DNA from: Lachnospiraceae bacterium MD335
Lineage (GTDB): Bacteria > Bacillota > Clostridia > Lachnospirales > Lachnospiraceae
Reading direction: 5' to 3'
Length of the DNA stretch: 64,000 nucleotides
Assembly (NCBI GenBank): GCA_000403335.2
Contig: KE159629.1
Location: forward strand, 310,001 to 374,000
The notes under the pieces were generated by a model. The model did no database searches, was not told where the DNA came from, and worked only from the letters and a program-made list of their open reading frames with translations. Position 1 is the stretch's first letter; each line of letters opens with the position of its first letter. Made by a program: the position numbers and the translations under genes. Of the stretch, positions 15,683 to 25,185 are shown piece after piece.

Positions 15683-16266
15683 TTTATTCCGAAATCAAGG
15701 TTACAAGCGTTGAAGAAGTACAAAAGCGGCTGGGGAATTTTAAAAGCAAAACGCCGCTTGTATTATCCAGGGCGATCAATCGGGCGATTCAGAACGTGAA
15801 AAAGAACATGGGGAAGGAAACTTCCCAGCTATATTATATTTCAAGTTCTGATGTAAAAAAAACTGTGAGAATCACAAAAGCGTCGAAAGGGAGCCTGAAA
15901 GCCGCGGCAATTTCCGCCGGCGGCGGAATAGAACTGTCAAAGTACAAAGTATCACCGAAAACGCCGGTAAGATACCGCGGAAAATCACGTTCGCCCAGGG
16001 TGTATAAAGCCGGGGTTAAAAAGGACGGCGGAATAAAACCGCTTGACGGAGATCCGAAGTCTTTTGTCGCCGTGATGAAATCGGGACACGTCGGAGTGTT
16101 TACCAGGAAAAACGGAAAAAGTCTTCCGATAAAACAGCTTTACGGCCCGTCGGTTCCGCAGATTGTGAAGAATGAAGACATTATGTCTAAAATCAACAAA
16201 GAAGCGTCTGAAACGCTTCAAAAGAGAATCGACGCGGAAATCAATAATATTTTACGGAAGGGGTGA
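15679..16266 (+). CDS. Minor tail protein Z-like (tail completion)
   Basis: This 195-residue basic protein has the gpZ family pattern: VEEVQKRLGNFKSKTPLVLS near the start, then AINRAIQNVKKNM, and a C-terminal KINKEASETLQKRIDAEIN helix. In lambda Z is needed to finish a tail able to join heads. Start TTG 15679 lies 10 bp after GAGGGGGAA. Order FII-Z-U is preserved. Confidence 0.75.
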   Translation: MIYSEIKVTSVEEVQKRLGNFKSKTPLVLSRAINRAIQNVKKNMGKETSQLYYISSSDVKKTVRITKASKGSLKAAAISAGGGIELSKYKVSPKTPVRYRGKSRSPRVYKAGVKKDGGIKPLDGDPKSFVAVMKSGHVGVFTRKNGKSLPIKQLYGPSVPQIVKNEDIMSKINKEASETLQKRIDAEINNILRKG

Positions 16267-16273
16267 TTGAACC

Positions 16274-16744
16274 TTGCAGACGGACGTTCTTCTTCAAAAG
16301 GCGCTTGTCGAAGAAGTGAAGGAAGAATTGAAAAATTATACTTCGGTCAATAACGACGGGGAATATATCAAATTCAATGTCTATCCGCAGAACTTACCGG
16401 CGAAGAAAGGGAAAAATGACGATGAACATTTCCCCTATGTCCTGGTATGCATGGACGAAGAACAGATCAACGGGGAAGATGATGATCTGATATGTTCGAT
16501 TTATTTCCTTGTCGGCATAAACGATAAAAACCCGAACAAACAAGGCCACTTTGATATTGCAAACGTTTTGAACCGTCTTTCAAAGCGCTTCCTGGAAAAA
16601 CGCCTTGTTAATGGCCGGTACAGAATCGCCTTTCCACTCACGAAAAAATTCCAGGAAGAAGACACATATCCGAAGTTTATCGGCGGTATGTCTACATTAT
16701 GGACGTTAGAAAAACCAGAAATCGAGGAAACAGAATATGACTAA
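16274..16744 (+). CDS. Tail terminator (gpU-like)
   Basis: A 156-residue protein at the lambda U position, just after the Z-like gene. Features are an N-terminal helix (LLQKALVEEVKEELKNY), the FPYVLVCMDEEQ strand and a SIYFLVGINDKN strand as in tail terminators that cap the growing tail tube. TTG start 16274 lies behind GGGGTGATT. It overlaps the next gene by 8 bp. Confidence 0.65.
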   Translation: MQTDVLLQKALVEEVKEELKNYTSVNNDGEYIKFNVYPQNLPAKKGKNDDEHFPYVLVCMDEEQINGEDDDLICSIYFLVGINDKNPNKQGHFDIANVLNRLSKRFLEKRLVNGRYRIAFPLTKKFQEEDTYPKFIGGMSTLWTLEKPEIEETEYD

Positions 16745-17006
16745 AAGTGAATCGCCCGTTATGTACTTAGGGCCTACGATCCGCGGCGTCGTGAAATACG
16801 GCGCCGTTTTTAGTGGCGGAATCCCCAAAAGGCTTGAAAAGCTGGCCAGGAAGAAGCCCATTGTGAAACAGTTAATCGTTCCGCTTTCTGACATTGTGAA
16901 AGCTAAAACCGCAATCGACACCGAAGGGACGGTCGAAGCGGTCGCCTACGACAAGATCGAAGCACTTTCGGAAGCGGAAGTCAAAAAAATTACGGAAGGA
17001 GAATAA
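16737..17006 (+). CDS. Small phage tail-region protein, unknown
   Basis: An 89-residue protein directly before the sheath gene, the same place as small DUF2635-type proteins in Mu-like contractile phages. It contains VMYLGPTIRGVVKYGAVFSGG and a Lys-rich middle. Its biochemical job is unknown; a link to tail assembly is inferred from position. Confidence 0.6.
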   Translation: MTKSESPVMYLGPTIRGVVKYGAVFSGGIPKRLEKLARKKPIVKQLIVPLSDIVKAKTAIDTEGTVEAVAYDKIEALSEAEVKKITEGE

Positions 17007-17012
17007 AAGAGT

Positions 17013-18488
17013 ATGTCTAATTATAAGCATGGAATCCGCACGAGCCGCCGGCCCACTCAATTAGCGGTTCCGATTACGTCTGACGGTTGCTTACAGTGCG
17101 TAATAGGAACGGCGCCGGTCAACCTGGCCGCGGATCCTTACGACACGGTAAACAAGCCGTTTGTTTTTCATAATAAAGCGGCCGCGATTGCCGGCCTGGG
17201 GTATTGTACCGACTTCAAAAATTATACCCTTTGCCAGTCCATGTATGCGACTTTCGATGTGTTCGGCGTGGCGCCGCTGATTATGATTAACGTCCTGGAT
17301 CCTGAAAAGCACGTGAAAGCGGAGTTATCGAAGGAATACGCCGTCGAGGGCGGCAAAGTGAAGATTCCTGAAACGGGGATTTTGCTTGATAAACTTTCGA
17401 TCGCTTCGACGGGAGAGTCCGAAACAGTGTATAAGCCTGATGAAGATTATATCGCGTCTTTCAATACGGACGGAACCGTTACGGTGGCAATCGTAACCAC
17501 GGGCGCCGCGGCGGCAGAAAAGAACCTGAAAGCAACCTTCGCCCAGCTTGATCCGTCCCTGGTAACATACGAAGACATTATCGGATCCTATGACGTGAAG
17601 ACGAAGAAGAAAACCGGAATGGAACTGATCGGCCGCGTATATCCGAAATTCGGGATCGTTCCGTCGCTTCTTCTGGCGCCTGGCTGGTCGCATATTCCGG
17701 CCGTAAAACTGGCGCTTGCGGCAAAGTCCCAGCTTATATCAAGTCTTTTCACGGCGAAGGTCGTCGTTGATCTTGATACCGCAGAAGGCAAGGCTGACAG
17801 CATGGAAGAAGTGAAGGAATACAAGGATAAAAGCGCGTGTTCTGACCGCGACACTATCCCCATGTGGCCGCTTGTTGGGGTAGGGGACTATAAATATTAC
17901 TATTCCGCGCAGATGGCGGCGCATATGGAGTATTTGGCCGCGAATAATGGCGGCGTTCCGTCCCGTTCCCCGTCGAATAAGGATATTAAAATCACCGGGC
18001 TTTATACGGCAGACGGGGAAGAAGTTGTCCTTGAAATGGACGAAGCAAACGACTATCTGAACGCTTGCGGCGTCGTGACGGCGATCAATGTCAACGGCTG
18101 GAAGTGCTGGGGGAATAATACGGCGGCTTATCCGTCTTCTACGGATCCGCTTGACCGGTGGATCAACATTGTGACGATTTTCGATTATATCGAAAATAAC
18201 TTTAAGCTGTCCTTCTTCCAGAATGTCGATGATCTGACAAATTATCGGCTGATTGACGAAGTTGTGTCCGGCTTTAATATGCAGTTGAACGGATTACAGG
18301 GTTCGGACGATATAGCCGGCGGCGAAATCGTCTTCGATCACGACGAAAACCCGATCAACGAAATTCTGAACGGACATATCAAATTCCATACGCGGATCGG
18401 TGGATATGCGCCGGCGGAAGATATTGAAAACGTCTTCGAGTTCGATCCCACGATTACCGAAGCCGCGCTTGAAGGGGGTGCTGAATAA
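17013..18488 (+). CDS. Tail sheath protein
   Basis: This 491-residue protein forms the contractile outer tube that drives the inner tube into the cell. The order sheath-tube-chaperone-tape measure is diagnostic of contractile tails. Sheath-like parts include an N-terminal TSDGCLQCVIGTAPVNLA, the central LLAPGWSHIPAVKLAL nucleotide-fold-like strand-helix, and a C-terminal DRWINIVTIFDYIENNF with YRLIDEVVSGFNMQLN, typical of sheath domain I/II. It is coupled to the tube gene by overlap at 18488. Confidence 0.9.
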   Translation: MSNYKHGIRTSRRPTQLAVPITSDGCLQCVIGTAPVNLAADPYDTVNKPFVFHNKAAAIAGLGYCTDFKNYTLCQSMYATFDVFGVAPLIMINVLDPEKHVKAELSKEYAVEGGKVKIPETGILLDKLSIASTGESETVYKPDEDYIASFNTDGTVTVAIVTTGAAAAEKNLKATFAQLDPSLVTYEDIIGSYDVKTKKKTGMELIGRVYPKFGIVPSLLLAPGWSHIPAVKLALAAKSQLISSLFTAKVVVDLDTAEGKADSMEEVKEYKDKSACSDRDTIPMWPLVGVGDYKYYYSAQMAAHMEYLAANNGGVPSRSPSNKDIKITGLYTADGEEVVLEMDEANDYLNACGVVTAINVNGWKCWGNNTAAYPSSTDPLDRWINIVTIFDYIENNFKLSFFQNVDDLTNYRLIDEVVSGFNMQLNGLQGSDDIAGGEIVFDHDENPINEILNGHIKFHTRIGGYAPAEDIENVFEFDPTITEAALEGGAE

Positions 18489-19003
18489 TGGGATATAAAA
18501 TTCCTACGGTATTAAACAATTTTAACGCCTACGGATCCGGTCACAAATACGTCGGCCTGACTTCCGAAGTGGCGCTTCCCAGCTTCGAGTATTTAACCGA
18601 AACGATCGACGGCGCCGGCATTGGCGGAGAAATCGAAGAAGCGGTCGAAGGTTCCTTCGGTTCCCTGGAAACGGAAACGTCCTTCCAGAATATCGGCCGT
18701 GAATACTTTGATTTTGTATGCCAGACCGGAATGATTACCTATCGCGGATCTATGCAGGTTTTAAACACGGCGACGCAGACAAACGACTATGAAGGGATTG
18801 TTGTCACCACGAAGGGAAAAGTGAAATCGTTTGAACTTGGTTCCCTGAAAAAAGGCGGCAAGGGCGAACCGAAAGTCGTCCGGGAGATTACCTATTGCAA
18901 GATCACAATAGGCGGCGCGACAGTCCTTGAACTGGATAAATTCAATCTGATATGGAAGTTAAACGGCGTTGACCGTTTACAGAAGGTTAGAAGCCAGATT
19001 TAA
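18488..19003 (+). CDS. Major tail tube protein (P2 FII-like)
   Basis: This 171-residue protein forms the inner tube. It begins with GYKIPTVLNNFNAYGSGHKY, close to the P2 gpFII/tail-tube pattern. It continues with EVALPSFEYLTETIDGAGIGG and a C-terminal LDKFNLIWKLNGVDRL, the strand that packs between rings. It directly follows the sheath. Confidence 0.9.
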   Translation: MGYKIPTVLNNFNAYGSGHKYVGLTSEVALPSFEYLTETIDGAGIGGEIEEAVEGSFGSLETETSFQNIGREYFDFVCQTGMITYRGSMQVLNTATQTNDYEGIVVTTKGKVKSFELGSLKKGGKGEPKVVREITYCKITIGGATVLELDKFNLIWKLNGVDRLQKVRSQI

Positions 19004-19007
19004 ACAA

Positions 19008-19043
19008 AAGGCGGCGAAATGCTTTCAGGCATGGCGCCGCCTT
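19008..19043 (+). terminator. 9-bp hairpin between tube and chaperone genes
   Basis: AAGGCGGCG (19008-19016) pairs perfectly with CGCCGCCTT (19035-19043), an 18-nt loop. It has no clear T-run, so partial termination or mRNA stabilisation downstream of the abundant tube mRNA is more likely than full termination. Confidence 0.5.
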
Positions 19044-19077
19044 CATCATGCAAAAAAGAAAGCGAGGAAATGAGCAA

Positions 19078-19512
19078 ATGGAAAACTATCAGGAAATGAA
19101 CAGAGAAGACTATAACGGAGCCGAAGGCGAAAACCAGGGAATGAACAATCAGGAAATCCCGGTCGCGCAGTCCCCGGCCGCGTCTGGCGCGTCCCTTCTT
19201 CCGGCGAAAGAGGGTGACGACGACGAACTTATTATCAAGTTCAGAAAGCCCTATGTCTTTGACGGGGAAACCTTCACGGAACTTGACCTTCACGGCCTGG
19301 AAGACCTTCGCGGCCGCGATTTGACAGCGATCGAAAAAGCCTTCAACAAGACCGGCGTTTCTTCCTTTGTTCCCGAATCGACGACGACTTACGCAAAGAT
19401 CGTCGCAACAAAAGTCACCGGCCTTCCGGCCGAATACTTCGAGGATCTTCCGGTCGGAGAGGTGGAAAAGATCAAAAATGCCGTCGTGGGTTTTTTCTAC
19501 AAAGACGAATAA
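19078..19512 (+). CDS. Tail assembly chaperone (gpE-like)
   Basis: This 144-residue protein helps load the tape measure during tail assembly. It has the gpE-like core (IIKFRKPYVFDGETFTELDL, then EDLRGRDLTAIEKAFN, then YFEDLPVGEVEKIKN). ATG 19078 is preferred over 19048 because GAGGA lies 9 bp upstream. Near its end the codons GGT TTT are preceded by G, a -1 slippery heptamer (19488-19494) that gives a longer form. Confidence 0.82.
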   Translation: MENYQEMNREDYNGAEGENQGMNNQEIPVAQSPAASGASLLPAKEGDDDELIIKFRKPYVFDGETFTELDLHGLEDLRGRDLTAIEKAFNKTGVSSFVPESTTTYAKIVATKVTGLPAEYFEDLPVGEVEKIKNAVVGFFYKDE

Positions 19513-19688
19513 GGCATGATTCCGGCCGCGACATTCAGAAAACTTCGGTTTATCTGTCTATGGCGACAAATACCGGAATGGACTTTTTTACCGATCTTCC
19601 GGTCGATGATTTTATCGACATAGCAAAGGAAGTGGGCGAAATTGGCAAACAAAACAACTTACGAACTGGCGCTAGAAATCGGCGGTAA
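19078..19688 (+). CDS. Extended tail chaperone (E-E' type) by -1 frameshift
   Basis: The slippery heptamer GGGTTTT at 19488-19494 is in the correct phase (G GGT TTT). Sliding back one base opens a frame to TAA 19688, giving about 203 residues. The -1 extension includes MATNTGMDFFTDLPVDDF, matching the second chaperone domain found after tail chaperones. It ends inside the tape-measure start region. Lambda G-GT and P2 E-E' work the same way. Frameshifting itself is not shown here. Confidence 0.72.
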
Positions 19689-22600
19689 AATACAGAGTTC
19701 CCTTGAAAAGTCGGTCGGCGGCGTCAATAAGAAGCTGGATTCTATCGGAAAAGCCGCGAAAACGGCCGCGAAAATTGCCACGGCCGCGTTTGCGGCGGTA
19801 AAGATAGGCGATTTCGTAAAAGACGCCGTTTCCGTCTATGCAGATTTCGATCAAGCGATGGCGAACACGGCCGCCACGGCCGGCGCCACAAGTGAAGAAT
19901 ACGCAAAACTGGAAGCCGCCGCCCTGGAAATGGGGAAAAAGACAACCAAAACAGCAACGGAAGCAAGCGAAGCCCTGGGATATATGGCCCTTGCCGGCTG
20001 GGACGTGAACACTTCTATTTCGGCCCTGGAACCGGTTCTTCGGTTGTCGGAAGCTACTGGAATGGATCTGGCGACGTGTTCTGATTTGGTAACTGATTCA
20101 ATGAGTGCGTTGGGCCTTACCGTCGATGAACTATCAGGCTATCTTGATGTGGCGTGTAAGGCGAATAATAAATCAAACCAGACGGCGCAACAGCTTATGG
20201 AAGCATATATCGGTTGTGGCGGCGTCCTGAACAATTTAGGCGTATCCGTGGAAGATAGCGCGACGGCGCTTGGAGTGCTGGCGAACCGCGGAATCAAAGG
20301 ATCAGAAGCCGGAAACAAATTAAATACTGTTTTAATTAACCTAACGTCGGGAACCGGCCAGGCCGGCGCGATGATGAAGAAGTTAGGTATTTCCGCCTTT
20401 GACAGCGAAGGGAAGTTCATCGGGCTTCAAGAAACCCTTCAACTTGTCAATGAAGCAACAAAAGACCTGACAGAAGAAGAACGGAACGCCGCGCTTGCGG
20501 CTATCGGCGGAAAGACGCAGATCGACACGCTGAACGATCTTCTGTCTGGATTGAATACCACAACAGCGGACGGCCGTTCAGAGTGGCAAGCCCTAAACGA
20601 TGAACTATACAACGCAGAAGGCGCTATGATGGATATGGCCGGAAAAGTGACGGACACTTTACCGGGCGCGATGGCGGTTTTCGGTTCCGCGGTAGACGAC
20701 GCGAAGATCCGGTTGTGTAAAATCTTCGCGCCTATGGCGAAGGACGCAATTTTCGCAGTTGCCGATCATATACCGAAAATCACGGAAAAAGTGACCGGAT
20801 TTATTCAGGCGCTATCAGAAAGGGCCGTTCCGGCGATTGCTTTATTCAAGGATAAGGCCGTCGCTTTCTTTGGAATGGTTCGTCCGATTCTGGAAGATGT
20901 GAAAAATAAAGGCGTCGCGGCGTTTCAATTCCTGGCGAATACCGGAAGAACAGCCTTTGAAAATATCAAGGCAAAAATCGAGGAAAACAAGCCGGCTATT
21001 GATAAGGTGATCGCGGTCGCCCTGGATCTGAAAGATAAATTTTTTGAAGCGTTTGAAAAGGCGAAGCCCGTCATTTCTTTTATTGCAACAACGGCCCTTC
21101 CGTCGGTTGTTGGCGCTATTATGAAAGTGATCGGCGCCGCGGCCACGGTCTACCAGAAGTTAAATGAATGGGGGGCGCTGAAACCTATTATTATAGGCGT
21201 TGCCGGCGCGATAGCGTCTATGAAAATAGTCGGGCTGGCAAAAGATACCATGAACGCGGCGAAGGCGGTCAAGGCCCTTGTAACCGTGTTTATAGCAGAA
21301 AAGAAGGCTATGCTGGCAAATATCGCCCTGAAAGTAAAGGATAAGGCGGAAACTTTGTATTTGCACGCCTTATATGCGAAAGACGCAATTTTGAAAGGAG
21401 CCAGCACGGCCGCAACCTGGGCGCAAACGGCCGCTATGACAGCATGGAACGCGATTTGTACGGTAGGAACGGCCGTCACTTCGGCACTTGGCGCCGCTTT
21501 TACCTTCCTGACAAGCCCGATCGGCCTTATTATCCTGGCGATTGCCGCGGTTGTGGCGATTGGCGTTTTGCTTTATAAAAACTGGGACACGGTGAAAGAA
21601 AAGGCTTCGCAGTTGGGACAATGGATCGTCGGCGTATTTAACAACCTGAAAGAGAAGGCCACGGCCGCGATTCAGGCGTTCGCCGACAAATTTCCGGCCG
21701 CGTTCGCTTTCATATCCTCAATTTTCGAGAGTTGGAAGCAGACCGTGACGGGCGTATTCGACGGCGTGAAACAGGTATTCCAGGGGATCATTCAGTTTGT
21801 GACCGGCGTTTTTTCTGGCGATTGGTCGAAAGCGCTTGACGGGCTGAAAAATATCTTTTCTGGCGCCTTCAAGGCTCTTTCTTCGCTGGCGCTGGCGCCG
21901 CTTAATGCGCTGAAAGGCGTTGTTGTCGGCGCGTTCAATGCGATAGATACCGCGACGGGCGGAAAATTGACGGCGATCAAAGAAAAGGCGTCCGCCGCCT
22001 GGACTTCGATCAAGGAGAAGGCCGGAACCGTTCTTTCGGCCGCGAAAGATACAATCACGGAAAAACTTTCAAATATAAAGTCGGCATACGAGCAACACGG
22101 CGGCGGAATAAAGGGAATAGCCGCGGCCGCTATGGAGGGAGTGAAGGGCTATTATACAGCCGGATATTCCTTTATAAACAACTTGACCGGCGGAAAATTG
22201 GAAGAAATGCGGTCAAAATTCAGTGAAAAATTGTCCGCGGTGGGAACGAACGTTTCAAACGCTTTTAACAGCGTGAAGTCTACAATAGGAAATTTTATGT
22301 CCCAGGCCGTTTCAAACGTATCTTCAAACCTGGAAAGCATGAAAACAGCATACACGAACGCCGGCGGCGGAATAAAAGGGATTGTCGCCGGCGCGATGGC
22401 TGGCGTACAAGGTACTTTTTCAAATGTTATGTCGGCCGTGAACACATTAACCGGCGGAAAACTGGAATCTATCAGATCCGCCTTTGCTTCAAAACTGGAC
22501 GCGGCGAAGCAAGCCGCAACTTCAAAATTTGAAGAAATCAAAAGCGGAATATCGTCGAAACTGGAAGCGGCAAAACAGACCGTACAAAACGGGCTGAACG

Positions 22601-23199
22601 CGATCAAGAATTTCTTTTCTGGTTGCCACTTATCGCTTCCGAAAATTAAGTTGCCACATTTTTCAATAAGCGGTTCCTTCTCGCTTTCGCCGCCTTCGAT
22701 TCCGAAAATCGGCGTCGAGTGGTACAAAGACGGCGGAATCCTGACGGGGCCGACGATCTTTGGCGCGAACGGCGGTTCCCTTTTGGGCGGCGGCGAAGCT
22801 GGAAAAGAAGCTGTCCTTCCTCTTTCTGAATTATGGTCAAACATGAAATCGGTCGTCGCCGGCGTGGTCGGGAGCCAGCCGGAAGCAAGCGGCGCCGCGG
22901 ATATGTTCGGAAGAATCAAACAGTTAGTCGAAGGCGGCCAGGCGGTAGGCCAGGAAGGCGGATCCGTCACAAAAGAACTTTATAACACAATAAACAATAA
23001 TAACACCGTGAACAGAACCAGCGAAACGAGTTCAACGGACGATTCACAACGGATCGTCTATTCGCCGCAAGTGATTATCCAGGGGAACGCGAGCAAAGAA
23101 GACGTTCAGTCGGCGCTTGATATGTCCCAGGAGAAATTTAATCAAATGATGGCGGAATACAACTGGCAGAATCAGCGGACTTCGTTCGCGCCGGCATGA
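19642..23199 (+). CDS. Tail tape measure protein
   Basis: This 1185-residue protein sets tail length and is ejected ahead of DNA. Residues about 60-330 carry the TP901-type core (AMANTAATAGATSEEYAKLE, AGWDVNTSISALEPVL). A hydrophobic stretch near 620-645 (IGLIILAIAAVVAIGVLLY) follows. From about 750-980 there are imperfect repeats around GGGIKGI...GGKLE. The C-terminus has a GPTIFGANGGSLLGGGEAG segment typical of tape-measure ends. The start is TTG 19642 with AAGGAAGTGGG upstream. Confidence 0.93.
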   Translation: MANKTTYELALEIGGKIQSSLEKSVGGVNKKLDSIGKAAKTAAKIATAAFAAVKIGDFVKDAVSVYADFDQAMANTAATAGATSEEYAKLEAAALEMGKKTTKTATEASEALGYMALAGWDVNTSISALEPVLRLSEATGMDLATCSDLVTDSMSALGLTVDELSGYLDVACKANNKSNQTAQQLMEAYIGCGGVLNNLGVSVEDSATALGVLANRGIKGSEAGNKLNTVLINLTSGTGQAGAMMKKLGISAFDSEGKFIGLQETLQLVNEATKDLTEEERNAALAAIGGKTQIDTLNDLLSGLNTTTADGRSEWQALNDELYNAEGAMMDMAGKVTDTLPGAMAVFGSAVDDAKIRLCKIFAPMAKDAIFAVADHIPKITEKVTGFIQALSERAVPAIALFKDKAVAFFGMVRPILEDVKNKGVAAFQFLANTGRTAFENIKAKIEENKPAIDKVIAVALDLKDKFFEAFEKAKPVISFIATTALPSVVGAIMKVIGAAATVYQKLNEWGALKPIIIGVAGAIASMKIVGLAKDTMNAAKAVKALVTVFIAEKKAMLANIALKVKDKAETLYLHALYAKDAILKGASTAATWAQTAAMTAWNAICTVGTAVTSALGAAFTFLTSPIGLIILAIAAVVAIGVLLYKNWDTVKEKASQLGQWIVGVFNNLKEKATAAIQAFADKFPAAFAFISSIFESWKQTVTGVFDGVKQVFQGIIQFVTGVFSGDWSKALDGLKNIFSGAFKALSSLALAPLNALKGVVVGAFNAIDTATGGKLTAIKEKASAAWTSIKEKAGTVLSAAKDTITEKLSNIKSAYEQHGGGIKGIAAAAMEGVKGYYTAGYSFINNLTGGKLEEMRSKFSEKLSAVGTNVSNAFNSVKSTIGNFMSQAVSNVSSNLESMKTAYTNAGGGIKGIVAGAMAGVQGTFSNVMSAVNTLTGGKLESIRSAFASKLDAAKQAATSKFEEIKSGISSKLEAAKQTVQNGLNAIKNFFSGCHLSLPKIKLPHFSISGSFSLSPPSIPKIGVEWYKDGGILTGPTIFGANGGSLLGGGEAGKEAVLPLSELWSNMKSVVAGVVGSQPEASGAADMFGRIKQLVEGGQAVGQEGGSVTKELYNTINNNNTVNRTSETSSTDDSQRIVYSPQVIIQGNASKEDVQSALDMSQEKFNQMMAEYNWQNQRTSFAPA

Positions 23200-23214
23200 A
23201 AGGGGGCCTGATAT

Positions 23215-23424
23215 ATGGACGAAAACCGGATATATACCACGGTACAAGGCGATATGTGGGATTCAATCGCCTATCAGTTTTACGGGGACGTGAAATATAT
23301 CGGCCTTCTTCTTCAAAATAACGCCGATTTGCTGGAAATTTACGTCTTTTCGGCCGGAACGAAGGTTTATATCCCGAAATTGCCGGAAGAAGACGAAGAA
23401 GACGTCCCGGAATGGAGATTGTAA
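23215..23424 (+). CDS. Tail protein X (LysM-like)
   Basis: A 69-residue LysM-fold protein (TVQGDMWDSIAYQFYGDVKY, ending FSAGTKVYIPKLPEE) of the P2 gpX family, found between tape measure and gpD in contractile phages. It helps join the hub parts of the tail. AAAGGGGG precedes ATG 23215. Confidence 0.85.
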   Translation: MDENRIYTTVQGDMWDSIAYQFYGDVKYIGLLLQNNADLLEIYVFSAGTKVYIPKLPEEDEEDVPEWRL

Positions 23425-23427
23425 AGC

Positions 23428-24693
23428 ATGAAGGCGCGTCAATCTTCCGTAACTGTATTATATAACGGTAACGACATAACAAAGACAATTACTGACTATA
23501 TCGAAAGTTTTCAGTATGTGGATCATGCCAGTGGAACGGCCGACACGGTGACTTTGAAGCTGAATAACAGAAGCGGAAAGTGGTCGGGAAGCTGGATCCC
23601 CGTTCAGGGGGATTATGTCGAAACAATTATCAAACTGACAAACTGGAAGAAGGAAGGCGACAACCGGAAATTTAATTGTGGATATTTCCTGATTGATGAT
23701 TTGAGTTTTTCGGGGCCGCCTTCAACGGCTTCCGTCGGCGGCATAACGACGCCGATCAATACAGACTTCAACGTCACAAAGAAATCGAAGACCTGGAAGA
23801 AAACGTCGGTGAAAGGAATCCTTTCAGAAATCGCAAAAAAAGCCGGCGTCGGGCTTTTCTTTTCCGGTCAAGATTATCCGGTCGATGAACTGGAACAATC
23901 GAATCAGGAAGATATTTCATTCGCCTTTAATCTTTGTTCTTCCTACAATCTGGCAATGAAATTATACAACCGGAAAATAGTTGTCTTTGATAGTGTGGAG
24001 TATGAGAAGAAGGGGACGTCCCTTTCGATTGACCGGACGGAAACCGAATCATGGTCGGCAAAAAAAGGAATGACACGCGCTTATGACGGCGTTTCGATTT
24101 CTTATACCGATTCAAAGAAGAATCAGACCTTGACATATAAATTCATGTTGCAAGACGGAAGCCGGATCCTGAAGCTGAACGAAACAGCCGAAAGCCTTCA
24201 AGACGCCGAAGTCAAGGCAAAGGCGAAATTGCTTGAACATAACAGACAATGCCAGACGATGAATGTAAAAGTCAAGGGGGACACGAAATATATATCCAGC
24301 AAGTGCGTAAAAATGACCGGCTTCGGGAAGCTGGACGGGAAATATTATATTGATACCGTCACGCACGAAAAGAACGCCGGCGGCGGTTATTTTTGTTCGC
24401 TGGATATGCACTTGTGTATTATTGTAAAAGGCGTTACGGTTGCGACGGTCGCTTCTGGAAGCACTACAAAGAAGGCGGCGGATCCTTCGACGAAGGCTAA
24501 AACCTATACGATTGTATCGGGTGATACCCTTTGGAAAATCAGCACAAACCATTTAGGATCCGGCGCAAAGTATATGCAGATTTACAACGCAAATTCAAGC
24601 GTTATCGAATCCGCGGCAAAATCACACGGGAAATCTTCGTCCAGTAACGGACATTGGATTTATCCGGGGACGACACTAACCATACCAGGATAG
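23428..24693 (+). CDS. Baseplate hub / late control D-like protein with LysM end
   Basis: This 421-residue protein follows gpX as gpD does in P2. The N-terminal two thirds form the hub fold (SGTADTVTLKLNNRSGKWSG near residue 35; LSEIAKKAGVGLFFSGQDYP about 135). The C-terminal 65 residues are a LysM domain (YTIVSGDTLWKIS... HWIYPGTTLTIPG) for peptidoglycan contact. The hub plus LysM arrangement occurs in many Firmicutes contractile phages. Confidence 0.82.
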   Translation: MKARQSSVTVLYNGNDITKTITDYIESFQYVDHASGTADTVTLKLNNRSGKWSGSWIPVQGDYVETIIKLTNWKKEGDNRKFNCGYFLIDDLSFSGPPSTASVGGITTPINTDFNVTKKSKTWKKTSVKGILSEIAKKAGVGLFFSGQDYPVDELEQSNQEDISFAFNLCSSYNLAMKLYNRKIVVFDSVEYEKKGTSLSIDRTETESWSAKKGMTRAYDGVSISYTDSKKNQTLTYKFMLQDGSRILKLNETAESLQDAEVKAKAKLLEHNRQCQTMNVKVKGDTKYISSKCVKMTGFGKLDGKYYIDTVTHEKNAGGGYFCSLDMHLCIIVKGVTVATVASGSTTKKAADPSTKAKTYTIVSGDTLWKISTNHLGSGAKYMQIYNANSSVIESAAKSHGKSSSSNGHWIYPGTTLTIPG

Positions 24694-24709
24694 AGAGGGG
24701 GGCAAGAAA

Positions 24710-25168
24710 ATGTCTGACGTTGTGCGCGTCGGCTATATATCGGCCGTGAACCATGCAGAGGGAACGGCCCAGGTCGTTTATAAGGATCGGGATAATTCTT
24801 TGTCACCCTTCATGCCTTTATGGTCTAATGAATGGAATCCGCCAGAGATTGACACAATGGTTTATGTTATTCACTTACAGAACGGCGGAACGCGCGGAAT
24901 GATACTTGTTCCGCCTTACACAACCGGAAACCGGCCCGTCGAAGGCGTGGCCGGGATCTGGCGGAAAGACTTCGGCGACGGAAGCTATATCAGATACGAT
25001 CGAGAAGAAAAGCGGCTTGACATTGTAAGCGATTCTGTACACGTGGAATCGCTGAATATAGCCGGTGATTTGACCGTTGACGGCGCTATTGAAGCAAAGT
25101 CGATAAAAACAACCGGAAACGTCCATGTGGGCGGAAATTTGACCGTTGACGGCAGTTATCCGGGGTAG
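24710..25168 (+). CDS. Baseplate assembly protein V (spike)
   Basis: A 152-residue protein with an N-terminal OB fold (VGYISAVNHAEGTAQVVYKD) and a C-terminal beta-helical part with the repeated NLTVDG motif (GDLTVDGAIEAK, GGNLTVDGSYPG). This is the P2 gpV spike layout. It pierces the envelope below the hub. GAGAGGGGGG precedes ATG 24710. Confidence 0.85.
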   Translation: MSDVVRVGYISAVNHAEGTAQVVYKDRDNSLSPFMPLWSNEWNPPEIDTMVYVIHLQNGGTRGMILVPPYTTGNRPVEGVAGIWRKDFGDGSYIRYDREEKRLDIVSDSVHVESLNIAGDLTVDGAIEAKSIKTTGNVHVGGNLTVDGSYPG

Positions 25169-25185
25169 AAATGGGGTGATTCTGT

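Noticed and set aside
22152-22970. 272-residue leftward ORF inside the tape measure gene
   Set aside because: Antisense shadow of a GC-rich repetitive gene. No start context and Pro/Ser-biased translation.
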